A stretch of DNA of 64,000 bases from Calidithermus chliarophilus DSM 9957 (GCF_000430045.1 NZ_KE387023.1:1861461-1925460); one strand, 5' to 3'; shown: positions 33,240-41,842, numbered from the stretch's first letter. The notes: a model not told the origin generated them from the letters alone. A program made the numbers and translations.

Positions 33240-33974
33240 GTGGAAACGGTGGTCTTTCTGCCCGGCCTGCTGGCCCCGCCCGCCGGGTTTCGCTCGCTGC
33301 GGGAGAACCTCGAGGGCTTCCGCTGCTTAGAACTCGCCCCCCACGCCACACCCGCCGAAGCGCTCGAGGCCTGGCGCGGCGAGGTCCCCCCCGGGGCGCA
33401 CGTCGTGGCCTTCGCGGAGGCAGGGTGGGCCGGGGCGCAACTGGCGGCGCAGAGCCAGGCCAGGAGCCTGACGCTGCTGAGCCCGGTTTTGCGGGTGGAC
33501 GCGGCGTTGCGGGCGCGGCTGAGGGCGCTCGAGCAGGCCCTGGGCCGGGGGCCGGAAGCCTTCGTCACGGCGGCCAAGCCCTGGCTGTTCGGGCCGGTGC
33601 TGCTCGAGCACGGCCAGGAGGCGATGGCGGCCTGGGCGGAGGGCTTGCGGGAGGAGGAGCTGGGGCGCTGGCTGCGGGCCCTGCCCGAACTGCCCGACGG
33701 GCGCAGGGCCCTGCGCCTGCTGCGCTGCCCGGTGCTGGTGGTGATCGGGGCCGAGGACGTGTTCACCCCCAGCCGCTACGCCCAGGAGGCGGTGGAGTGG
33801 GTGCCCGAGCAGCGGGCGATGCGGGTGAGCCTCGAGGCCACCGGCCACCTGGCCCCCTGGGAGAACCCCGGCGAGGCGCTGGCGGTGCTCGCGGCCTTCC
33901 TGGACGACGCCGAGGGCTTCCTGCAGGGGCCGCCGGCCTGGCACGACGGCCCCGACGAGCTGCCGGTGCTGTAG
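33240..33974 (+). CDS. alpha/beta hydrolase-fold protein lacking the nucleophile
   Basis: 244 aa. N-terminal VVFLPGLLAPPAGFRSLRENL, acid-position region LVVIGAEDVFTPSRYA and TGHLAPWENP resemble alpha/beta hydrolases. At the nucleophile elbow, where GxSxG is expected, the sequence is VVAFAEAGWAGAQLA, with no serine. It may therefore be a non-catalytic relative. GTG start. The next gene has a similarly damaged elbow. Confidence 0.65.
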   Translation: METVVFLPGLLAPPAGFRSLRENLEGFRCLELAPHATPAEALEAWRGEVPPGAHVVAFAEAGWAGAQLAAQSQARSLTLLSPVLRVDAALRARLRALEQALGRGPEAFVTAAKPWLFGPVLLEHGQEAMAAWAEGLREEELGRWLRALPELPDGRRALRLLRCPVLVVIGAEDVFTPSRYAQEAVEWVPEQRAMRVSLEATGHLAPWENPGEALAVLAAFLDDAEGFLQGPPAWHDGPDELPVL

Positions 33975-33983
33975 GGTGGGGCC

Positions 33984-34343
33984 GTGTACATCAACCTCTA
34001 CGGCCTGAACGTGGTCTACGACGACCGGGGACGCGGGCCGCTGGTGCTCCTGCTGGCCGAGACGGCGGAGCAGTGGGCCGACTGCGAGCCGTTGCCCGCG
34101 GGTTACCGCTTCATCGCCCCGGACCTGCCGGGGTTTGGCCGGAGCGAGGGCTCGAGCATGGCCCCCGAGGAGCTGGCCGAGTTCGTGGTCGCCCTGGTCA
34201 CCCTGCTCAACGCCGGGTTGCCCCGGCTGCTGGTGCGCGGAGCGGGGGAGGCGGTGGGGCGGGCGCTGGCCGAGCGGATGGGCCTAGAGCCCCGGCCCTG
34301 CCCCGACCGGGATGCGCTTTTGCGCTTGCTGGAGGCCGGTTAG
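33984..34343 (+). CDS. short, degenerate alpha/beta hydrolase-like protein
   Basis: 119 aa. Begins like an alpha/beta hydrolase (INLYGLNVVYDDRGRGPLVLLL, FIAPDLPGFGRSEGSS), but the elbow reads LLVRGAGEAVGRALAE (no Ser), and the C-terminal half with acid and histidine is absent. TAGGGT ends 6 nt before the GTG start. Lies 9 bp behind the preceding degenerate hydrolase; the two may form one complex. Confidence 0.6.
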   Translation: MYINLYGLNVVYDDRGRGPLVLLLAETAEQWADCEPLPAGYRFIAPDLPGFGRSEGSSMAPEELAEFVVALVTLLNAGLPRLLVRGAGEAVGRALAERMGLEPRPCPDRDALLRLLEAG

Positions 34344-34361
34344 CGCTATACTCGGCTGGTC

Positions 34362-35150
34362 ATGGTGCGGCGTCTGCTGGCGAGTTTCGGCATCGGTTCG
34401 GCCAAGGTGGACACCCTGCTCACCTCGCGCACCCTGCGGCCTGGGGAGCGGCTCGAGGGCATCGTGCACCTGCGCGGCGGGCAGGCGGAGCAGCGGGTCT
34501 CGGGCATCTACCTCGACCTGATGACCCACGTCGAGCACGACGACCGGCCAACCGCCCACCGCGTGGCCCGCTTCGACCTGGAGGAGGACGTGCGACTGGG
34601 CGCGGGCCAGGAGGCCGAGGTGCTGTTCAGCTTCGTGCTCCCGCCTTACACGCCGAGCACGCTGGCCCCCGACCCCCAGCGCCCCGCCCGCAACCAGGTC
34701 TGGCTGCGCACCGGGCTCTCGGTGGCCTGGGGCCTCGACCCCCAGGACTCCGACCCCCTCGAGGTGCTGCCCCTGCCCGCCGTGGAGGTGGCGCTCGAGG
34801 GCGTGCGGCAGGCGGGTTTCCGCCTCGAGGGCGTGCGCAACGCCACCCAGCTCATGCTCCAGGGGGCCTGGCTGAGCCTGCCCCTGCCCGTGCTCCAGAC
34901 CTTCAGCTTCGTGCCCACCGGCGGCTACCAGGGCCGCCTGGACAAGCTCGAGCTGACCCTGAGCGACCTGGGCGAAGAACTCGAGTTCGTCCTCCAGCTC
35001 GACCAGAGCACCTCGGGGCTGGGGGGCCTGATCTCCGACATCCGCGACACCGACGAATCCGCCGAGCGCCTCCGCTTTCCCGCCGACCTCGACGACCCTG
35101 GGCTCGTGCGCCAGCGGCTGGAGGAGGCGCTCGAGCAGGCCGGGGTTTGA
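34362..35150 (+). CDS. Spo0M-like (arrestin-fold) protein
   Basis: 262 aa. The N-terminal MVRRLLASFGIGSAKVDTLL and LRPGERLEGIVHLRGGQAEQ are typical of sporulation-control Spo0M family proteins, found also in non-sporulating bacteria, with an arrestin-like beta-sandwich. Role unknown here. Putative TATACT box 9 nt before ATG. Followed directly by array L. Confidence 0.88.
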   Translation: MVRRLLASFGIGSAKVDTLLTSRTLRPGERLEGIVHLRGGQAEQRVSGIYLDLMTHVEHDDRPTAHRVARFDLEEDVRLGAGQEAEVLFSFVLPPYTPSTLAPDPQRPARNQVWLRTGLSVAWGLDPQDSDPLEVLPLPAVEVALEGVRQAGFRLEGVRNATQLMLQGAWLSLPLPVLQTFSFVPTGGYQGRLDKLELTLSDLGEELEFVLQLDQSTSGLGGLISDIRDTDESAERLRFPADLDDPGLVRQRLEEALEQAGV

Positions 35151-35162
35151 TCGGTAGGGGAT

Positions 35163-35434
35163 GCTGATAGCTGATAGCCGAACGCACAGCGTGGGTCGTA
35201 CGGCGTACGTCCTACGTCGTACGCGAGACGCCAAACGCCAAACGCCGAACGCCAAACGCAAGACGCAAAACGCCAAACGCAAGACGCAAGACGCCTTGTC
35301 ACCCCCCTTAGCAAGGGGGGCTGGGGGGGATATTCCCTCCCCGCGCGCGGGGAGGGAGGGGGAGGGGTGCCTTTCGCCACGAGCCTTTCGCTTACCGCTG
35401 ACGGCTGATAGCTGAAAGCTGACAGCCACAAGCG
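35163..35434. repeat. heptad array L, long, with hairpin module
   Basis: About 19 units in register: GCTGATA, GCTGATA, GCCGAAC, GCACAGC, GTGGGTC, GTACGGC, GTACGTC, CTACGTC, GTACGCG, AGACGCC, AAACGCC and so on to AGACGCC. Then CCCCCCTTAGCAAGGGGGG and CCCTCCCCGCGCGCGGGGAGGG hairpins, and CTGACGG/CTGATAG/CTGAAAG/CTGACAG units. This accounts for the whole gap between the Spo0M and truD genes. Confidence 0.93.
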
Positions 35435-35448
35435 CTGTCCTCCGCGCC

Positions 35449-36516
35449 CTACTCCTCCAGCTCCTCGCCCTCCTCCGCGTTCTCTGGGTTGCGCTTCATC
35501 ACCTCGCGCAGCACCGTGGTGGCGTAGGCCCCCTTGGGGAGGAAGAAGCTGACCCACACGCCTTCGGGGGCGGGCTCGAGCGCCCATTCCTGTAGGGGGA
35601 AGCGGATCCAGCGGCGGTCGCCCTTGCGGGCGGCGAACTGTTCGCGGCTGAGGGCGTAGCGGGAGAGGACGCGGTCCTCGAGGGCGCGGGCTTCGGCTTC
35701 GGCCTCGCGGTACTTCTTGCCGTAGAGCGGGCCGGTGGCGCTGATCTCGAAGCGCTGGGCGCGGGGGTTCTCGGCCTCGGGGTCCTGCACCACGAACTCC
35801 CCGCCGGTGTCGTGCTTCTTGGCCACGTCGCCCTGGATCACCCGGTCGAAGAGGCCCTGCCGCAGGCGCTCGCCCAGCCAGTCGTTGAACAGGAGGCTTT
35901 GCAGGCTGCCGATGAGGAAGCGCTTGAGCCAGGGGTTGCCCCGGCCCTTGCCGGTGGTGACGAGCTCGTAGCCGCGCAGGGGGTTCTGCCCGCCGATGCC
36001 GAAGCGCTGGGGGCCGTAGTAGTTGGGGACGCCGTGGCGCTCGAGCCGCTCCAGCACGGTCCGGGCGGTCTGGGGATCGGGCGGGGCGTCGGTGCGCACC
36101 AGGATGCGGAAGCGGTTGCCCTTGAGGTGGCCCACCCGCAGCTTGTTGCCGTGGACGCTGGTCTCGAGCACCCGCACCCCCGGCAGGTTCTCCAGCCCGT
36201 CCAGGCGCTCGGCGGCCCGCAGGGGCACGCTGAACCACTGGCGGGTGAGGGCGTGCTTGTCCTTGAGCCCCGCTACCCCGATGGCGGCCTCGTTGATGCG
36301 CAGCTCGTCGCGCAGGAACTCGAAGACGGCGCGGGTGGTGAGGCCCTGTTTCTCGAGGAAGAAGTAGAAGTGCTCCCCCTCGCCGCTAGGGAGGTAGGCG
36401 GGCACCTCGGTCACCTGGAAGTCGGCGTTCTCCACGCGGATGCGCCCCTCGAGGCCCGGCAGGCCCTCGGTGAGGTAGGGGTAACGGTCGAAGTCGAAGC
36501 GCAGGTCTACGTCCAT
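35449..36516 (-). CDS. truD: tRNA pseudouridine(13) synthase
   Basis: 355 aa. TruD signature GVAGLKDKHALTRQWFSV with catalytic D86; conserved NYYGPQRFG and GNRFRILVR. Modifies U13 in certain tRNAs. Start at MDVDLRFDFDRYPYL. Divergent from the tilS-tadA gene (29 bp between starts), placing two tRNA-modification genes back to back. The acidic tail (EEGEELEE) is unusual. Confidence 0.93.
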   Translation of the reverse strand: MDVDLRFDFDRYPYLTEGLPGLEGRIRVENADFQVTEVPAYLPSGEGEHFYFFLEKQGLTTRAVFEFLRDELRINEAAIGVAGLKDKHALTRQWFSVPLRAAERLDGLENLPGVRVLETSVHGNKLRVGHLKGNRFRILVRTDAPPDPQTARTVLERLERHGVPNYYGPQRFGIGGQNPLRGYELVTTGKGRGNPWLKRFLIGSLQSLLFNDWLGERLRQGLFDRVIQGDVAKKHDTGGEFVVQDPEAENPRAQRFEISATGPLYGKKYREAEAEARALEDRVLSRYALSREQFAARKGDRRWIRFPLQEWALEPAPEGVWVSFFLPKGAYATTVLREVMKRNPENAEEGEELEE

Positions 36517-36545
36517 TCGCCCAATCGTATAGCCTGGAGCCCAGG

Positions 36546-38129
36546 ATGACCGATGGCATGACCGAGTTGCTCCGGCGCCTCCGGCACGACCTCGAGCCCC
36601 TCCCCCCTGACGCCCTGCTGGTGGCGGCGGTCTCGGGCGGGGGCGACTCGGTGGCGCTGCTGCACCTGCTGCACGCGCTGGGGCGGCGGGTGGTGGTGGC
36701 CCACCTCGACCACGCCCTGCGCCCACAGTCGGGCCGGGAAGCCGCCTGGGTCGCGGCGCTGGCCGGGCGGCTGGGGATGGCGTGCGAGGTCGAGCGCGTG
36801 GAGGTGGCCGAGGTGGCGCGGCGCAAGCGGGCCAACCTCGAGGCCACCGCCCGCGAGCTGCGCTACGCCTTCCTGGCCCGCGTCGCCAGGAAGCACCGCG
36901 CCGCCGCCATCCTCACCGCCCACACCCAGGACGACCAGGCCGAGACGCTGCTGTGGCAACTGGCGCGGGGCAGCGGGCGGGCCACGGGCATCCGCCAGCG
37001 CCAGGGGAGGGTGCTGCGGCCCCTGCTGGGCTTCAGCCGCCAGGAGCTGCGCGACTGCCTGCGCGCGCTGGGGGAGGACTGGCTCGAGGACCCCACCAAC
37101 CAGGACACCGCCCTCGAGCGCAACTACCTGCGCCACGCGGTGCTGCCCAGGCTGGAGGAGCGCTTCCCGCACAGCAGCGCCCACCTCGCGGGGTTCGCCC
37201 TGCTGCGCCAGCAGGAGGACGAGGCGCTCGAGGCCCAGGCCGCCGCCCGCCTGCTCCCCGACCCGCGCTGGCCGGCCCTGGCCTTCCGGGCGGCCCCGCT
37301 GCTCAAGAGCCCGCCCGTGCTGCGGGCCCGCGCCCTGCGGCAGCTTCTCGAGCGCCTCGAGCTGCGCCCCGAGCGCCGCTTGGTGGAGGCGCTGGGGCTC
37401 GCCCTCGAGGGCCAGCCCCAAAGCCTGCCCGAGGGCTGGCTGGCCCGCCGGGTCGAGGGCAGCCTGTTCCTCCTCCCGCCTGTGCCCCCGGTACCGCTGC
37501 CGCCCGGCCTCCGGGCGGCGAAGCCCGGCGACTGGCTCGAGCGCCCCTTTGGCCGCAAGCGGCTAGTGGAGTTCCTGGCCGAGCAGGGCGTGCCCCCCGA
37601 GCTCAAGCGGGTCTGGCCGGTGCGGGCCGAGGGCTCGCGGGTGCTGGAGGTGAGCGGGCTCGAGCCCGCCCCCCAGGACCGCCGCTGGATGGCCGAAGCC
37701 CTGCGGCTAGCCCGGGAAGCCGGGGCCCGGGGCGAGGTGCCCATCGGCGCGGTGCTGGTGCGGGACGGTGAATTGCTCTCCTCAGCCCCCAACCGGGTCG
37801 AGGAGCTGCGCAACGCCACCGCCCACGCTGAGCTGCTGGCCCTGAACGCGGCCATCGAGCGGCAGGGCGAGAAAGTCCTGCCGGGCAGCACCCTCTACGT
37901 CACCCTCGAGCCCTGCCCCATGTGCTACGGCGCGCTGCTGGAGGCCCAGGTCGCGCGGGTGGTCTACGGCAGCGAGAACCTCAAGGCCGGGGCCTTCACC
38001 GTCCACGGCGTCCGCCCCGCGATGCGCTGGGAGGGGGGATGGCTCGAGCGCGAGGCCTCGAGGCTGCTGCGCGATTTTTTCGCCCGGTTGCGGGGGCGGC
38101 ATCTTGACGAGCGCGAAAACGCCCCCTAA
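36546..38129 (+). CDS. tilS-tadA: fused tRNA(Ile)-lysidine synthase / tRNA adenosine deaminase
   Basis: 527 aa. Residues 1-370: TilS with PP-loop SGGGDS (30-35), AHLDHALRPQS, and C-terminal substrate region with PPELKRVWPV. Residues about 380-515: TadA deaminase with zinc ligands H427 (TAHAE429) and PC457PMC460. TilS makes lysidine at C34 of tRNA-Ile(CAU); TadA makes inosine at A34 of tRNA-Arg(ACG). Both act on the wobble base. No internal stop or frameshift separates the parts. Located just 22 bp before a tRNA-Ser gene. Confidence 0.93.
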   Translation: MTDGMTELLRRLRHDLEPLPPDALLVAAVSGGGDSVALLHLLHALGRRVVVAHLDHALRPQSGREAAWVAALAGRLGMACEVERVEVAEVARRKRANLEATARELRYAFLARVARKHRAAAILTAHTQDDQAETLLWQLARGSGRATGIRQRQGRVLRPLLGFSRQELRDCLRALGEDWLEDPTNQDTALERNYLRHAVLPRLEERFPHSSAHLAGFALLRQQEDEALEAQAAARLLPDPRWPALAFRAAPLLKSPPVLRARALRQLLERLELRPERRLVEALGLALEGQPQSLPEGWLARRVEGSLFLLPPVPPVPLPPGLRAAKPGDWLERPFGRKRLVEFLAEQGVPPELKRVWPVRAEGSRVLEVSGLEPAPQDRRWMAEALRLAREAGARGEVPIGAVLVRDGELLSSAPNRVEELRNATAHAELLALNAAIERQGEKVLPGSTLYVTLEPCPMCYGALLEAQVARVVYGSENLKAGAFTVHGVRPAMRWEGGWLEREASRLLRDFFARLRGRHLDERENAP

Positions 38130-38151
38130 AGTTGTAAGGCGGCCCTGTTTT

Positions 38152-38243
38152 GGAGGGGTGCCAGAGCGGTTGAATGGGCCGGTCTCGAAAACCGGTATAT
38201 CCCTTGCGGGGTATCGAGGGTTCGAATCCCTCCCCCTCCGCCA
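38152..38243 (+). tRNA. tRNA-Ser (anticodon CGA)
   Basis: 92 nt including encoded CCA. Acceptor GGAGGGG pairs with CCCCTCC; D arm with CAGAGCGGTTGAATGGG; anticodon stem CCGGT/ACCGG with loop CTCGAAA (anticodon CGA, reads UCG); long class II variable arm ATCCCTTGCGGGGTAT; T loop GGTTCGAATCC. Discriminator G. Features match bacterial tRNA-Ser. Confidence 0.96.
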
Positions 38244-38301
38244 CCGAAGCAGCGAGTCCCCCTGGTTTTGCCGGGGGGATTGGGTTTTGGGTGGATGGCG
38301 G

Positions 38302-38503
38302 GATGCCGATAGTCGATAGCTAATAGCCGATAGCCCAATGCCGAACGACAAACGCCCAACGCGGGTCGTACGTCGTACGCAAGACGCAAGACGCAAGACG
38401 CAAGACGCAAAACGCAAGACGCAAAACGCAAGACGCAAAACGCAAGACGCAAAACGTATGACACCTTGGCCCTCGGCCCTGGACTCTCGGCCCTCGACAA
38501 GTC
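38302..38503. repeat. heptad array M, 28 consecutive heptads
   Basis: The longest run: GATGCCG, ATAGTCG, ATAGCTA and so on, GTCGTAC, then eleven GCAAGAC/GCAAAAC units, then ACCTTGG, CCCTCGG, CTCTCGG, CCCTCGA, with no phase slip from 38302 to 38497. It stops exactly where the 160-bp element begins; CACTAGC-type units resume on the far side. Confidence 0.95.
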
Positions 38504-38663
38504 ATACCAGATTCGGTCAGTTCGTTCCCGAATGGGGACGGACTGACCCGACCGAAGGGATACGCTTTCTTCGCCGACCGTCAGGGAGGGGTGTGCTCTA
38601 GGATCCGAAAAGATAGCCTCTGAAGGTCTTTGGTTTGGGTGATTATCTTTTTGAATCCGGTAT
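38504..38663. mobile_element. 160-bp two-hairpin element, copy 2, inside a heptad array
   Basis: ATACCAGATTC...GAATCCGGTAT, same length as copy 1. The first hairpin is GGTCAGT...ACTGACC where copy 1 has GGTTGGT...ACCAACC: base changes on one arm are matched on the other. Middle conserved (ACGCTTTCTTCGCC, GTCAGGGAGGGGTGTGCTCT). It splits heptad array M between the CCCTCGA and CACTAGC blocks. Confidence 0.88.
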
Positions 38664-38692
38664 CACTAGCCACGAGCCACTGGCTACGGCCC
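38664..38692. repeat. heptad array M, distal part
   Basis: CACTAGC, CACGAGC, CACTGGC, TACGGCC: the ACTAGCC-type block that in arrays B and E follows the CCCTCGA block directly. Confidence 0.85.
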
Positions 38693-40108
38693 TCACGGCC
38701 TTTTGGCTTGCTGCGTCTCGAGCCCCTTGCGGGTCATCTCGCCCCAGACGCCGCGTTTGCGCCAGACCTGGAAGCTTGCCAGGAAGCGTTCGAAGGTCAG
38801 CAATTGGCGGTAGCCCAGAACCTCGAGCAGCCCCAGGCCGAGCAGCAGGGCGCGTTCCCAGAGGTTGTGGTAGCGCTTGAACAGCAGGGTCTCGATGCCG
38901 ATGGCGAGGTGGGAGAGCAGCACGCCGAAGCCCAGGGCCAGGAGCAGGAAGAGCAGGGCGAACTCGAGGTTGAGCAGGCCGAGGGCGTAGGCCACGGGGA
39001 GCATGAGGTAGCCCAGCACCTCGACCACGGGGGAGAGGGCCTCGAAGAAGAGGAAGTAGGGCATCGCCAGTACTCCCAGCCGGCCGTAGCGGGGGTTGAA
39101 GAGCATGGCGCGGTGGGCCCACAGCACCTCCCACAACCCGCGGTGCCAGCGGTTGCGCTGCTTGCGCAGGGTCTTCCAGTCGGTGGGGACTTCGGTGTAG
39201 CAGATGGGGTCGGGGGTGTAGACGATGCGGTAGTCCTGCCGCTGTTCGCGGGCGCGGCGGTGCAGGCGCACCACGAGCTCCATGTCCTCGCCCACCGTGC
39301 CGGTGCGGTAGCCGCCCACGGCCAGCACGGCCTGGCGGCGGAAGAGGCCGAAGGCGCCGGAGATGATGAGCAGGGCGTCCATCGCGCTCCACCCGGCCCG
39401 GCCGCTGAAGAAGGCCCGGGCGTACTCCACGATCTGCATGCGCTCGAGGAAGCCCCTGGGCAGCCGCAGCGCCTCGACCACGCTGCCGCGCACGGTGGCC
39501 CCGTTGAGCGGGCGGATGGTGCCCCCCACCGCCAGCACGGCGTCGTCCTCGAGGAAGGTGCGGCTTGCCCGCAGCAGCGCGTCGCCGTCGAGCAGGCTGT
39601 CGGCGTCGACGGCGCAGAAGACGGGGTAGCGGGCCAGGTTGAGCCCGGCGTTAAGCGCGTCGGCCTTGCCGCCGTTGTCCTTGTCGAGCACGACCAGGTT
39701 GGGGTGGCGCAGCGAGCGGTAGATGGCGCGGATGGGCTTGCAGTCGATGGCCTTGCGGAAGACCACGGGCTCTTCGACCAGCGCGTAGGCCTCGCGCAGC
39801 TTCTCGACGGTGCGGTCCTTGGGGCCGTCGCAGACGACCACCACCTCGAACTCGGGGAAGTGCAGCGCTAAGAAGGAGCGCACCGACTCCACGATGGTCT
39901 TCTCCTCGTTGTAGGCGGGCACCAGGATCGAGACCGGCAGGTAGGCCTCGCGCTCGAGCAGGTCCTTCAAGGCCAGCTCGGAGAGCTCGCGGGCGTAGCG
40001 GGCCACCATGCTCAGCCCCGCCAGCGAGAAGGCGGCGTACATCAGGTTGAGCACGGCGAAGTAGCCCAGCACCAGCACCTGGTAAGCGAGGTAGAGGTCG
40101 GCCAGCAT
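38693..40108 (-). CDS. membrane glycosyltransferase family 2 (BcsA/IcaA-like)
   Basis: 471 aa. N-terminal TM helix, GT2 catalytic domain with EAYLPVSILVPAYNEEKTI, nucleotide-binding VCDGPKD, DxD DADSLLDGD, catalytic GEDMELVVRLH and QRNRWHRG (QxxRW), then four TM helices. This is the architecture of processive polysaccharide synthases (cellulose, poly-GlcNAc, hyaluronan types). No PilZ domain is fused. Overlaps the HEAT gene stop (ATGA). Probably makes a surface polysaccharide under control of the neighbouring response regulators. Confidence 0.9.
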   Translation of the reverse strand: MLADLYLAYQVLVLGYFAVLNLMYAAFSLAGLSMVARYARELSELALKDLLEREAYLPVSILVPAYNEEKTIVESVRSFLALHFPEFEVVVVCDGPKDRTVEKLREAYALVEEPVVFRKAIDCKPIRAIYRSLRHPNLVVLDKDNGGKADALNAGLNLARYPVFCAVDADSLLDGDALLRASRTFLEDDAVLAVGGTIRPLNGATVRGSVVEALRLPRGFLERMQIVEYARAFFSGRAGWSAMDALLIISGAFGLFRRQAVLAVGGYRTGTVGEDMELVVRLHRRAREQRQDYRIVYTPDPICYTEVPTDWKTLRKQRNRWHRGLWEVLWAHRAMLFNPRYGRLGVLAMPYFLFFEALSPVVEVLGYLMLPVAYALGLLNLEFALLFLLLALGFGVLLSHLAIGIETLLFKRYHNLWERALLLGLGLLEVLGYRQLLTFERFLASFQVWRKRGVWGEMTRKGLETQQAKRP

Positions 40109-41245
40109 CAGCGCTCCCGCAGGACCTGGGCGGCCATGTCGCGGCCGTAGCGGTCGGGGTGCTCGGCGGCGGCGTGCTCGAGGAGGGCGGGGCGGGTCTG
40201 GGCCAGCGCCTCGGCGGCGGCGCGCCGCACGTAGAAGGAGGGGTCGCCCAGGCGCTTCCACAGCTCGCCCTCGGCGAAGGCCGGGCTCAGCAGCGGCAGC
40301 AGGCGCACCGCGTGGATGCGCAGGAACTCCTGCGGGCTGTCGAGGGCCTCGCGCACGGCGGCCTCGTGGCCGTCGGGGGGGTAGCCCAGCCGGAGCAGGG
40401 CCCGCAGGGCGGCGGCCTTCAGCTCGGGGTCGGGGTGGGCCAGGAAGCGGGCGACGGTCTCGGCCAGAGCCAGCAGGGCGCAGGCGCCCGGCGGCCTCGA
40501 GCGCGGCCCACAGCTCGCGGGAGCCGCCCGCCTCCAGGAGGCGCTCGAGCACCGGCGCCGCGCGGTCTTCGAGCAGCAGCAGCACCTCGAGCAGCGCCCC
40601 CCGGGGCAGGCCGGTGTAGAGCAGGGCTTCGGCGAGGCCGCCCAGCGCCTCCGGCGGGGCCGAGCGGGCCGCGGCGCGGGCGGCCACGAGCCGCAGCAGG
40701 GGGTCGCCGTGGGTGAGGTAGGGCAGCACCAGCGGCACGGCCTGGGGGAGGCGGGCCTGGGCCAGGGCGTCGAGGGCGCGCAGGCGGGTGGCGCGGGAGG
40801 CAAAGCGGCGCTGGAGGGCCCGCTGCCAGGGGTTGGGCTGGGCCTCGAGCCAGGCCTGCACCTGCCGGGCCTCGGCGCCCTTGAGCACCTCGCGCATGTG
40901 CAGCAGGGCCTCGAGGGTGGGCTTAGGCCACGGCGGGGGCGGGAGCGGCGCGCCGCCGAAGAGCGCCTCGGTGAAGCGGGTGACCCACAGGTCCTTCTCC
41001 CTCCGCGCCCGCTGCTCGGCCACGCCGGTGAGGGCGTGGTAGAGCAGGATGTAGGCCGAAAGCAGCAGCAGGCTCAGCCCGGTGAGCACCACGCCCTGCA
41101 GGAGCACCGCGTAGGCCTGCCCGTAGGGCGCCAGGCCGAAGAGGCGCTCGAGGAACACCCCTGCCATCCGCCCCAGCGCCCAGCCCTCCGCCAGCAGGAC
41201 GCCCAGCACCAAGAGCGTGTAGAGCCATTCCCCCTGACGCCACAT
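40108..41245 (-). pseudogene. HEAT-repeat membrane protein, frameshifted
   Basis: Starts MWRQGEWLYTLLVLGVLLAE with two N-terminal TM helices, then alpha-helical HEAT repeats (LRALDALAQARLPQAVPLVL, LLRLVAARAAARSAPPEAL). At about 40480-40500 homology moves to another frame: ALLALAETVARFLAHPDPEL and further HEAT repeats to FYVRRAAAEALAQTRPALLE, ending in QVLRER. A one-base indel in a GC run (around GCCGCCGGGCGCC) explains it; it may be a real mutation or a sequence error. ATG follows the response-regulator stop directly (TAGATG). Confidence 0.75.
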
Positions 41246-41611
41246 CTACAGACACCGCTCCAGACGCAGGATCAGCTCCTGGGGGCTGAAGGGCTTGGTG
41301 AGGAAGTCGTTGGCCCCCAGCTTGAGGCCCCTGACGATCACGTCCTCCTGCTTCAAGGCCGAGAGGATGAGCACGGCGGTCCGGCTGCCCAGCTCCTCGC
41401 GCAGGTGGCGCAGCAGCTCGAGCCCGTTGCCCCCGGGGAGGTTGATGTCGAGGATCACCGCGTCGGCGGGCTCGGCCAGGGCGCTCTTGGCGCTCAGGAA
41501 GTCGCGCGCCAGCACCGGCTGGTGGCCCGCCCGCTGCAGGACCAGCTCGGTCACGCGGGCCACCACGGGGTCGTCCTCGATGACGAGAATGCGGGCCACG
41601 GCTTGCTCCAC
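41246..41611 (-). CDS. single-domain response regulator
   Basis: 121 aa, receiver only: acidic pair in ILVIEDDP, phospho-acceptor in VILDINLPGGNGLELL, LSALK, and FLTKPFSPQELILRL. No output domain. GTG start at 41611 or 12 nt later. First intact gene of a putative RR-HEAT-glycosyltransferase operon, suggesting phosphorylation-controlled polysaccharide synthesis. Confidence 0.88.
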   Translation of the reverse strand: MEQAVARILVIEDDPVVARVTELVLQRAGHQPVLARDFLSAKSALAEPADAVILDINLPGGNGLELLRHLREELGSRTAVLILSALKQEDVIVRGLKLGANDFLTKPFSPQELILRLERCL

Positions 41612-41659
41612 CCCCAGATTACCCGATGGCGGGTGGGAGGCCGGGTCGGGCGGGGCGGC

Positions 41660-41842
41660 TCAGCCCTCGAGCAGCCGCGCGACCTCGCGCAGCAATTCCT
41701 CCCGGCCGAAAGGCTTGGTCAAGAAGGCGTCGGCGCCGCAGGCGCGGGCCTCGAGCTCGAACTGCCGCTCCCCGCTGGCGCTGAGCACCAGGACGGGCAG
41801 CGCCGAGCGCTGCCGGATCTGTCGGATGAGCTCGAAGCCATT
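41660..41842 (-). pseudogene. response regulator truncated by an IS remnant
   Basis: Encodes only the second half of a receiver domain: NGFELIRQIRQRSALPVLVL, SASGERQFELEARACGADAF, LTKPFGREELLREVARLLEG. The N-terminal acidic pair and phospho-Asp are missing. Sequence upstream of NGFEL is transposase DNA, so the original gene was cut at about 41842. Confidence 0.85.

Noticed and set aside
38302-38503. CRISPR-like array
   Set aside because: Units are 7 bp with no spacers of constant length and no cas genes nearby; it is a tandem heptad array.
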